Of a DNA stretch of 13,721 bases, positions 7,485 to 13,694 are shown piece by piece. The stretch covers positions 101,086 through 114,806 of the forward strand of contig CAJTTT010000009.1 in assembly GCA_910579285.1 (NCBI GenBank), written 5' to 3'. The notes under the pieces are model-generated. The model saw only the letters and a list, made by a program, of their open reading frames with translations, ran no database searches and was not told the origin of the DNA. The stretch is from an uncultured Lachnospiraceae bacterium (GTDB lineage Bacteria > Bacillota > Clostridia > Lachnospirales > Lachnospiraceae). The position numbers and the translations under genes were made by a program. Every line of letters begins with the position of its first letter. Position 1 is the first letter of the stretch.

Positions 7485-9029
7485 ATGGATTTGATGATTA
7501 AAGTAGTCATGCTTGTTATTTTCTTTGGAGTAATGATCGGCATCGGCCTTTACTGCCGTAAACATGCCACCGATGTGAACGGGTTTGTGCTCGGCGGCAG
7601 AAACGTGGGGCCGTGGCTGACGGCATTCGCCTACGGAACCAGCTATTTTTCCGCGGTGGTTTTTGTGGGATATGCGGGACAGTTTGGCTGGAAGTACGGC
7701 ATTGCAGCGACTTGGGCCGGCCTTGGAAATGCCTTTATCGGCTCGCTCCTTGCATGGGCGGTGCTTGGACGCCGTACCCGCATTATGACGCAGCACCTGG
7801 ACAGTGCGACCATGCCGGAATTTTTCGGTGAGCGGTTTGAGAGCAAGCCTTTAAAGCTGGCGGCTTCGGCCATCATTTTCATCTTTCTGATTCCTTATAC
7901 AGCCAGCCTTTACAACGGTTTGAGCCGGCTGTTTGGCATGGCGTTTGACATTGATTACAGCGTATGCGTGGTAGTAATGGCGGTGCTCACAGGAATTTAT
8001 GTCATTGCGGGCGGCTATATGGCGACTGCCATCAATGACTTTATTCAGGGCATCATTATGATTTTTGGAATTGTGGCTGTTATCTTGGCGGTGCTCCACA
8101 GCCAGGGCGGGTTCCTTGCGGCGCTCGATAAGCTGTCCGCAGTGAGCGATGAGACGGTTTCCGCTGCGCCCGGCGTGTTTAACTCCTTCTTTGGGCCGGA
8201 TCCCGCCGGACTTTTGGGCGTGGTTATTCTCACCAGCCTCGGTACCTGGGGCCTGCCGCAGATGGTGCAGAAGTTTTATGCCATCAAGAGCGAGAGCGCA
8301 ATCAACAAGGGCATGGTGATTTCCACGGTCTTTGCGACGATTGTGTCCGGCGGCTGTTATTTTCTCGGTGGATTTGGCCGTCTGTTTGGCGACAAGATCG
8401 ACATTGCGGCGAACGGATATGATTCTGTGGTGCCCACCATGCTTTCCGGCCTTCCCACGATCCTGATTGCGGTGGTGGTGATTCTGGTGCTTTCCGCTTC
8501 CATGTCCACCCTGTCTTCCCTTGTTCTGGCATCAAGCTCTACCTTGACGTTGGACTTCATTAAAGGTAATATATTGAAAGAGATGGATGAGAAAAAACAG
8601 GTCAGATGGATGCGGGGGCTTCTGGTAGTGTTTATCGTGATTTCCGTGATACTGGCACTGATCCAGTACCGCTCCAACGTCACTTTTATCGCACAGCTCA
8701 TGGGTGTGAGCTGGGGTGCGCTTGCCGGTGCTTTTCTGGCTCCTTTCCTCTATGGCTTATACTGGAAACGGACGACCAAGGCGGCATGCTGGGTGAGCTT
8801 TCTGTTTTCCACAATTGTGATGCTTGCGAATATTTTCTTTCGCCAGTCGTTCCCTGCTTACTTACAGTCCCCGATCAATGCCGGCGCATTCTGTATGCTG
8901 GCCGGACTTGTGATTGTGCCTGCGGTGAGTGTGGTGACAAAAGCGCCCGGGGAGAAAAAGCTGAAAGAAGTATTTGCCTGCTATGATAAGAGAGTGACGG
9001 TTTCTGTGAAAGATTCTATCGGAGATTAG
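7485..9029 (+). CDS. Sodium:solute symporter family (SSS, PutP-like) transporter
   Basis: This 514-residue membrane protein with about 13 hydrophobic segments is of the family that imports proline, pantothenate, sugars or monocarboxylates with Na+. TM1 is at the N-terminus (residues 5-23). GGYMATAINDFIQGIIM in the middle is the SSS signature region. ASMSTLSSLVLASSS (Met340-Ser345 core) matches the PutP Na+-site segment in TM8. The start at ATG 7485 follows AAAGGAG with a 10-nt gap. It lies 37 nt after the acyl-CoA synthetase, so the imported solute may be the acid those enzymes handle; this is inference from context. A large stem-loop begins right after its TAG stop. Confidence 0.93.
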   Translation: MDLMIKVVMLVIFFGVMIGIGLYCRKHATDVNGFVLGGRNVGPWLTAFAYGTSYFSAVVFVGYAGQFGWKYGIAATWAGLGNAFIGSLLAWAVLGRRTRIMTQHLDSATMPEFFGERFESKPLKLAASAIIFIFLIPYTASLYNGLSRLFGMAFDIDYSVCVVVMAVLTGIYVIAGGYMATAINDFIQGIIMIFGIVAVILAVLHSQGGFLAALDKLSAVSDETVSAAPGVFNSFFGPDPAGLLGVVILTSLGTWGLPQMVQKFYAIKSESAINKGMVISTVFATIVSGGCYFLGGFGRLFGDKIDIAANGYDSVVPTMLSGLPTILIAVVVILVLSASMSTLSSLVLASSSTLTLDFIKGNILKEMDEKKQVRWMRGLLVVFIVISVILALIQYRSNVTFIAQLMGVSWGALAGAFLAPFLYGLYWKRTTKAACWVSFLFSTIVMLANIFFRQSFPAYLQSPINAGAFCMLAGLVIVPAVSVVTKAPGEKKLKEVFACYDKRVTVSVKDSIGD

Positions 9030-9095
9030 CTCGAAAAGAACTTCTAAAGACGTCCCGCCATTGGACGGGACGCCAAGAAGTTCTATCGTTTCGAG
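9030..9095 (+). promoter_or_regulatory. Large three-segment stem-loop between the symporter and iorA
   Basis: Three nested perfect helices are visible: CTCGAAA (9030-9036) with TTTCGAG (9089-9095), AGAACTTCT (9037-9045) with AGAAGTTCT (9076-9084), and CGTCCCG (9051-9057) with CGGGACG (9066-9072). That is 23 pairs with one 4-nt bulge and one small internal loop. No T-tract follows, so a classical terminator is unlikely. It could stabilise or be a processing site for the upstream mRNA, or set different levels of the two halves of the operon. Confidence 0.7.
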
Positions 9096-9097
9096 CG

Positions 9098-9123
9098 AGA
9101 GAATGCAAAATACGGCATTCTCT
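9098..9123. repeat. Short palindromic repeat, copy 2 (GAGAATGC ... GCATTCTC)
   Basis: AGAGAATGC (9098-9106) and GCATTCTCT (9115-9123) form a 9-bp stem with an 8-nt loop. The arms are identical to the palindrome at 5199-5217 and are again followed by TG. It lies 27 nt upstream of the iorA start. Confidence 0.6.
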
Positions 9124-9149
9124 GTAACTGAAGAAGGGTGGTTAATTTG

Positions 9150-10877
9150 ATGAAGACATTGATGCTTGGCAACGAGGCGGTTGCCAGAGGTTTGTATGAG
9201 GCGGGGTGCAGTTTTGTGTCCAGCTATCCGGGAACGCCCAGCACGGAGATTACGGAGTGCGTGGCGAAATATGATGAAGTTTATGCGGAGTGGGCGCCCA
9301 ACGAGAAAGTGGCCCTGGAGGCGGCGTTTGGCGCTTCCGTGCGCGGAAAACGCAGTTTCTGCGCCATGAAACATGTGGGACTAAATGTGGCGGCAGACCC
9401 GCTGTTTACGATTTCTTATACCGGCGTGAATGCGGGACTGGTCATTGCTGTGGCCGATGACGCCGGAATGCACAGCTCCCAGAATGAACAGGATTCCCGC
9501 CATTATGCGCGGGCGGCGAAGATTCCGATGCTGGAGCCTTCCGATTCCGCGGAGTCGCTCGCTTTTGCCAAACTTGCCTATGAACTTTCCGAGCAGTTTG
9601 ACACAGCGGTTCTGATCAAGATGTGTACCCGCGTCAGCCATTCCCAGAGCGTTGTGGAGACAGGGGAGCGGGTAGAGCCGGCGCAGAAACCGTACGAAAA
9701 GAATCCGGCCAAATATATAATGATGCCGGCTTATGCAAAGAAAAAACATCCTGTGGTGGAGGAGCGCACGAAAGCGCTGACTGCTTGGGCGGAGACGGCC
9801 TGGATCAATCGGATCGAGACGGGAAGTGATCAATCCTGCGGTATTCTTACGTCCTCCACCTGTTACCAGTATGTGAAAGAGGCCTTCGGGGACCAGTATC
9901 CCATTTTAAAACTTGGTATGATATGGCCTATGCCGGAACAGAAGATCAGAGACTTTGCGGCCACGGTAGATAAGCTGGTGGTGGTGGAAGAACTGGACGG
10001 CTTTATCGAGACGCACTGCAGAAGTCTTGGGATCCCTGTATCTGGAAAAGACCTGTTTACAGAGATCGGGGAACTGAGCCAGAATCTGGTGAAGGAGAAG
10101 CTTGGCGGGGCAGTGCAGGCGGGAGAAACCCTTGCGGAAGACATTCCGGCAAGACCGCCCGTGATGTGCGCAGGATGTCCGCACAGAAGTCTCTTCTATG
10201 TGCTGAAAAGATTAAACGTGACTGTGCTTGGCGATATCGGGTGCTATACCCTTGGGGCGGTTGCGCCTTTGAATGCGATTGACACGACCATCTGTATGGG
10301 GGCGTCCGTGTCGGGTCTTCACGGTTTTGTGAAGGCGGGAGGCGAGGAGTGTGCGGGAAAAACCGTGGCGGTGATCGGTGACTCTACCTTCATCCATTCC
10401 GGCGTTACGGGGTTGATTAACATTGCCTATAACGAATCCAACTCCACAGTGATTATACTGGATAATTCCATTACGGGTATGACGGGGCACCAGCAGAATC
10501 CGACTACCGGCTATAACTTGAAGGGTGACCCATGCACGAAGATTGATCTGGAGAGCCTGTGCCATGCCGTCGGCATCAAACGCGTGAAGGTGGTTGATCC
10601 CTACGATATGGAAACCTGTCAGGCGGTGATCAAAGAGGAGCTTGCGGCGGACGAGCCTTCCGTTGTCATTTCCCGTCGGCCCTGCGCGCTGTTAAAGTAT
10701 GTCAAACATCCGGGAGCGATCTGTTCTGATCCTGAAAAGTGTAAGGGCTGTAAGGCCTGCATGAACATCGGCTGTCCTGCGATCAGTATGGTGGATGGCA
10801 AGGCGGTTATCGACGAGACGCTCTGCGTGGGCTGCGGGGTATGCGAGCAGCTCTGCAAGTTCGGGGCACTAGCGTGA
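9150..10877 (+). CDS. iorA: Indolepyruvate ferredoxin oxidoreductase, alpha subunit
   Basis: IorA is the thiamine-diphosphate and Fe-S subunit of the enzyme that oxidatively decarboxylates aryl-pyruvates (indole-, phenyl-, hydroxyphenylpyruvate) to aryl-acetyl-CoA, reducing ferredoxin; the reaction is reversible. The 575 residues show the N-terminal pyrimidine-binding domain (SSYPGTPSTEI near residue 23), MCAGCPHRS (Cys340, Cys343), the TPP-binding segment GDSTFIHSG with Asp411 and downstream Asn residues, and a C-terminal two-[4Fe-4S] ferredoxin domain with Cys531, 534, 537, 542 and Cys559, 562, 565, 569. ATG 9150 is chosen, with GGTGG 8 nt upstream; GTG 9138 would add four residues. iorB follows 42 nt later. 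Confidence 0.95.
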   Translation: MKTLMLGNEAVARGLYEAGCSFVSSYPGTPSTEITECVAKYDEVYAEWAPNEKVALEAAFGASVRGKRSFCAMKHVGLNVAADPLFTISYTGVNAGLVIAVADDAGMHSSQNEQDSRHYARAAKIPMLEPSDSAESLAFAKLAYELSEQFDTAVLIKMCTRVSHSQSVVETGERVEPAQKPYEKNPAKYIMMPAYAKKKHPVVEERTKALTAWAETAWINRIETGSDQSCGILTSSTCYQYVKEAFGDQYPILKLGMIWPMPEQKIRDFAATVDKLVVVEELDGFIETHCRSLGIPVSGKDLFTEIGELSQNLVKEKLGGAVQAGETLAEDIPARPPVMCAGCPHRSLFYVLKRLNVTVLGDIGCYTLGAVAPLNAIDTTICMGASVSGLHGFVKAGGEECAGKTVAVIGDSTFIHSGVTGLINIAYNESNSTVIILDNSITGMTGHQQNPTTGYNLKGDPCTKIDLESLCHAVGIKRVKVVDPYDMETCQAVIKEELAADEPSVVISRRPCALLKYVKHPGAICSDPEKCKGCKACMNIGCPAISMVDGKAVIDETLCVGCGVCEQLCKFGALA

Positions 10878-10919
10878 AAAGGATTTGAAGCACGGTGAAG
10901 CTGTAATATGGAGGAAAAT

Positions 10920-11501
10920 ATGGAGACAAAAAATATAATGATTGTGGGAGTGGGTGGACAGGGAACCCTGCTTGCAAGCAAACTGTTGGGACGCCTGCTT
11001 CTTGGAAAGGGATATGATGTCAAGGTAAGTGAAGTGCACGGCATGAGCCAGCGCGGCGGCAGTGTGGTTACTTATGTGCGCTGGGGAGACCGGGTCTGCT
11101 CTCCGATCATAGACAAGGGTCAGGCTGACTGCGTCCTTTCCTTTGAACTGCTGGAGGCAGCCCGCTATACAGAGTATGTCAAGCCGGGCGGCAGGATCAT
11201 CGTGAACAGCCAGCAGATCAATCCAATGCCCGTCATTGCAGGCGCGGCGGCATACCCGGAGAATCTGGTGGAAAAGATGTCGGCTCTGGATGTCAATGTG
11301 GACGCTTTTGACGCGCTTACACTGGCGGAGGAGGCGGGGAGCAGTAAGGCGGTGAATCTGGTGCTTATGGGAAGACTTGCCAGACATTTTGACTTTACGG
11401 ATGAGGAGTGGATGGATGCGATTGCGCACAGCGTACCGCCCAAATTTCTGGAAATGAACAAGAAAGCGTTTGCATCTGGAAAAAACGCCCAGAATGTGTG
11501 A
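10920..11501 (+). CDS. iorB: Indolepyruvate ferredoxin oxidoreductase, beta subunit
   Basis: IorB is the small gamma-domain subunit that completes the IorAB heterodimer and helps form the CoA-binding face. The 193-residue length is standard. The N-terminus NIMIVGVGGQGTLLASKLLG carries the typical G-V-G-G-Q-G turn (residues 10-15). VSEVHGMSQRGG, conserved in gamma domains of 2-oxoacid:ferredoxin oxidoreductases, follows. Two ATGs are possible. ATG 10920 has GGAGG (10910-10914) 5 nt upstream and is preferred. ATG 10908 would place that same GGAGG inside its own first codons and has no good site. It is 42 nt after iorA and 29 nt before paaK. Confidence 0.94.
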   Translation: METKNIMIVGVGGQGTLLASKLLGRLLLGKGYDVKVSEVHGMSQRGGSVVTYVRWGDRVCSPIIDKGQADCVLSFELLEAARYTEYVKPGGRIIVNSQQINPMPVIAGAAAYPENLVEKMSALDVNVDAFDALTLAEEAGSSKAVNLVLMGRLARHFDFTDEEWMDAIAHSVPPKFLEMNKKAFASGKNAQNV

Positions 11502-11530
11502 GTATAAGAACTGAGAAGGAGAACAAAGCT

Positions 11531-12829
11531 ATGGAACGGTATTACCAGAAAGAAATTGAAACTGCGGACAGGGAGCAGATTCTGGCCTGGCAGAATGAGC
11601 GTCTGGTGAAACAGGTGCGCCATGTGTGGGACAATGTGCCGTATTACCGCAAAAAGATGGAGGAGAAGGGAGTTACGCCTGAGGATATTCAGAGCACGGA
11701 AGACTTACATAAACTGCCTTTTCTGACGAAGGACGATCTGCGGGAGGCGTATCCCTACGGCCTTATGGCGAAACCCCTCAAAGAATGTGTGCGTATCCAG
11801 TCCACGTCCGGCACGACCGGCCGAAGGGTGGTGGCGTTTTATACCCGGCACGATGTTGATTTGTGGGAGGACTGCTGTGCGAGAGCTATTATGGCGGCTG
11901 GCGGCACGGACGAGGATGTCTGTCATGTCTGCTATGGTTACGGTCTTTTCACGGGCGGCCCCGGCTTAAACGGCGGCAGCCATAAGGTGGGATGTCTGAC
12001 CCTTCCCATGTCCTCCGGCAATACGGACAGACAGTTACAATTTATGGTGGATCTGGAGGCAACGATTCTGTGCTGTACACCTTCTTATGCAGCCTTTCTG
12101 GCGGAGAGCATCCATGAGCGGGGACTGCGCGATCAGATTAAGCTGAAAGCGGGTATCTTTGGCGCAGAGGCATGGAGTGAGGAGATGCGCCAGGATATTC
12201 AGAATAAACTTGGGATCAAGGCATACGATATCTACGGGCTCACGGAGACAAGCGGCCCCGGTGTGGCGTTTGAGTGCAGTGAGCAGACGGGAATGCATAT
12301 CAATGAGGATCACTTTATCGCGGAGATTATCAACCCGGATACCGGGGAGGTGCTTCCCGAGGGCAGCAAAGGCGAGCTGGTATTTACAGCCATTACCAAG
12401 GAGGCGTTTCCGCTGTTGCGCTACCGTACCAGAGACATCTGTGTGCTCACGAGAGAGAAATGTTCCTGCGGCCGTACCCATGTGAAGATGAGCAAGCCTA
12501 TGGGCAGAAGCGATGATATGCTGATTGTGAAGGGTGTCAATGTATTCCCGTCCCAGATCGAGACAGTGCTTCTGGAGCAGGGGTATCCGGCAAATTATCA
12601 GATTATTGTGGATCGTGTCAACAATTCCGATACGATTGAGGTGATGGTGGAGATGACGCCCGAAAACTTCTCCGATAATCTCGGTAAGATCACAGAGATG
12701 GAGAAAGGGCTGGTATCGGCTCTCAAGGCAATGCTTGGCATTTATGCCAAAGTGCGTCTGGTGGCGCCAAAGTCCATCACAAGGAGTGAAGGCAAGGCCG
12801 TGCGCGTGATTGATAAGCGCAAAATCTAA
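11531..12829 (+). CDS. paaK: Phenylacetate-CoA ligase (AMP-forming), PaaK type
   Basis: PaaK joins phenylacetate (or a related aryl-acetate) to CoA at the cost of ATP to AMP + PPi. The 432-residue length matches the family. The nucleotide loop is STSGTTGRR (91-99). YGLTETSGPG (235-244) is the A5 motif. RYRTRD supplies the late Asp region, and GRSDDMLIVKGVNVFPSQIE is the PaaK hinge motif. ATG 11531 has AAGGAG (11516-11521) 9 nt upstream; the open frame further back overlaps iorB and is not used. iorAB next to paaK and an ACT-domain gene is a recurrent arrangement in anaerobes and archaea. In this place PaaK probably works on the same acyl-CoA that IorAB makes or uses. Confidence 0.93.
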   Translation: MERYYQKEIETADREQILAWQNERLVKQVRHVWDNVPYYRKKMEEKGVTPEDIQSTEDLHKLPFLTKDDLREAYPYGLMAKPLKECVRIQSTSGTTGRRVVAFYTRHDVDLWEDCCARAIMAAGGTDEDVCHVCYGYGLFTGGPGLNGGSHKVGCLTLPMSSGNTDRQLQFMVDLEATILCCTPSYAAFLAESIHERGLRDQIKLKAGIFGAEAWSEEMRQDIQNKLGIKAYDIYGLTETSGPGVAFECSEQTGMHINEDHFIAEIINPDTGEVLPEGSKGELVFTAITKEAFPLLRYRTRDICVLTREKCSCGRTHVKMSKPMGRSDDMLIVKGVNVFPSQIETVLLEQGYPANYQIIVDRVNNSDTIEVMVEMTPENFSDNLGKITEMEKGLVSALKAMLGIYAKVRLVAPKSITRSEGKAVRVIDKRKI

Positions 12830-12883
12830 GAGTGATATCGGTGACGATGTGTAAGGGTGACTAAAAAGTCAGTGAGGAGATAA

Positions 12884-12907
12884 GATTGAAAATTAAAATT
12901 TTCAATC
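12884..12907. repeat. Perfect 24-nt palindrome at the start of the ACT gene
   Basis: GATTGAAAATT (12884-12894) and AATTTTCAATC (12897-12907) are exact reverse complements around a 2-nt centre. The left arm contains the TTG that the GAGGAG ribosome binding site (12874-12879) is spaced for. It sits where the first ACT domain of the gene would be expected, so it may mark the lesion that removed it. Confidence 0.85.
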
Positions 12908-12933
12908 GCGAGATTTGTGTATTCTCACCATGA
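12886..12933 (+). CDS. 15-codon mini-ORF overlapping the ACT fragment start (ATGA)
   Basis: TTG 12886 is 6 nt after GAGGAG and opens a 15-residue frame (MKIKIFNREICVFSP) that stops at TGA 12931-12933. That stop overlaps the ATG at 12930, giving an ATGA junction. It is probably the residual 5' end of the original ACT gene, out of frame with the remaining domain. It might now drive translation of that domain by coupling. The product itself is unlikely to be functional. Confidence 0.35.
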   Translation: MKIKIFNREICVFSP

Positions 12934-13160
12934 CGCCGGTTGTGGGCGTGGCGGTTCCCGATACACCCGGGGGGTTAAGCAAAGTGCTTGGCGTAATTTC
13001 CGATGCCGGAATGGATGTGGAGTACATGTATTCCGTATTCGGGCAGAAAGATGGGCAGGCGTGCATGATCTTCCGCGTATCAGATACGGACGGGCTGGCG
13101 GAAGTGCTTGACAAGGCCGGGATCGGTACGATGGCAGGGGAGGATCTGGGCCTTCACTGA
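12930..13160 (+). pseudogene. ACT-domain protein, C-terminal domain only (first ACT domain missing)
   Basis: The 76 residues from ATG 12930 form one ACT domain, a small ligand-binding regulatory fold that often binds amino acids: VVGVAVPDTPGGLSKVLGVI (beta1-alpha1, with the Gly turn), then DVEYMYSVF and ACMIFRVSD strands. ACT proteins next to paaK are usually about 140 residues with two such domains, and this matches the second. Upstream in the same frame a stop lies at 12894. TTG 12915 and ATG 12930 have no ribosome binding site of their own; the good GAGGAG serves TTG 12886 in another frame. The gene therefore looks truncated or frameshifted. Expression as a single domain through the ATGA overlap remains possible. 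Confidence 0.7.
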
Positions 13161-13201
13161 GGGGAGAGACGCTTGGATTGCAAAATCCCTCGAAAAAAGA
13201 G

Positions 13202-13230
13202 TTGACAAATAAAATCTTTTCGTTTAAATT
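13202..13230 (+). promoter_or_regulatory. Promoter of the T-box transcript
   Basis: A perfect -35 TTGACA (13202-13207) is followed after 17 bp by TAAATT (13225-13230) in very AT-rich DNA. Transcription would start near 13237, just ahead of the T-box stem I. It lies about 40 nt past the ACT stop with no clear terminator between (only a 5-bp hairpin at 13175-13188), so some read-through from the upstream operon is possible. Confidence 0.75.
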
Positions 13231-13236
13231 ATAAGG

Positions 13237-13560
13237 CAGTAAAACAACATATCACACAATATGACAGGCGTTGAAGAGAACAAGTAGTGGATTAGGAAAC
13301 GGACAGAAAGCAGCCGGCGGATGAGAGGCGCGCGGGAACTTTTCCATGAATACATCTCAGAGCTTCACGGCAGAATGGCGAACAGGCAGCTTAGTAGGCC
13401 GTGACGGAGGAATGCACGTTACAGCAGGAGAGTATCGTCAGAAGGATAGCGTATGTTATTTATGATCGTACTCAGTGAGGCAGCCGGTGTGAGCCGTCTG
13501 TGAAATTAGGTGGTAACGCGAGTTTAACCCTCGTCCTGATAACAGGACGGGGGTTTCATG
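13237..13560 (+). ncRNA. T-box leader, tyrosine specifier (UAC)
   Basis: T-box RNAs sense uncharged tRNA and prevent termination when it binds. In stem I, GAGA (13276-13279) pairs with TCTC (13355-13358). The S-turn AGTA (13283-13286) faces GAA (13348-13350), and the next triplet, the specifier, is TAC (13351-13353, Tyr) followed by A, as is usual. At the 3' end AGG-TGGTAAC-GCGAG (13508-13522) is the T-box sequence. AGG pairs with CCT (13535-13537) and GCGAG with CTCGT (13530-13534), leaving exactly the 7-nt bulge UGGUAAC. Its UGGU fits an ACCA tRNA end, as tRNA-Tyr has. The regulated gene is beyond the window; tyrS, an aromatic biosynthesis gene or a tyrosine transporter is the expectation. 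Confidence 0.93.
13526..13556 (+). terminator. T-box regulated terminator hairpin
   Basis: AACCCTCGTCCTG (13526-13538) pairs with CAGGACGGGGGTT (13543-13555) around an ATAA loop, one pair being T-G. The left arm includes CTCGTCCT, which the antiterminator also needs, so the two folds exclude each other. Only three Ts follow before CATG, a short U-tract for this class. Confidence 0.85.
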
Positions 13561-13574
13561 TTGTGCGCGAATAA

Positions 13575-13606
13575 GCAGAGTCAGAAAGCGGCAGAGTCAG
13601 AAAGCG
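13575..13606 (+). repeat. Two perfect 16-bp tandem repeats after the T-box
   Basis: GCAGAGTCAGAAAGCG is present twice back to back (13575-13590 and 13591-13606), and a partial third unit (ACAGAGACAGGATGCG) follows. No gene is recognisable here. Confidence 0.9.
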
Positions 13607-13611
13607 ACAGA

Positions 13612-13642
13612 GACAGGATGCGTGCTTGCACGCAAGACTGTC
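13612..13642 (+). repeat. Hairpin downstream of the T-box (first)
   Basis: GACAG (13612-13616) pairs with CTGTC (13638-13642). Inside it GCGTGC (13620-13625) pairs with GCACGC (13628-13633) around a TT loop. It has no T-tract, and its function is unknown. Confidence 0.6.
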
Positions 13643-13661
13643 TATGGCGATTTATGACGAG

Positions 13662-13694
13662 GCGCAAGACATCCGGGGGATGTCTGCTTTGCGC
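13662..13694 (+). repeat. Hairpin downstream of the T-box (second)
   Basis: GACATCC (13668-13674) pairs with GGATGTC (13678-13684) across a GGG loop. GCGCAA (13662-13667) continues the stem with TTGCGC (13689-13694) past a 4-nt bulge, giving 13 pairs. No T-tract follows. Together with the preceding hairpin and tandem repeat it fills the space to the window edge. Confidence 0.65.

Noticed and set aside
6647..7543. Minus-strand open frame opposite the acyl-CoA synthetase 3' end
   Set aside because: This is antisense of conserved A5-A10 motifs, with no ribosome binding site or family resemblance.
13175..13188. Hairpin GGATT-gcaa-AATCC after the ACT fragment as an operon terminator
   Set aside because: It has only five pairs, three of them A-T, and no T-run follows.
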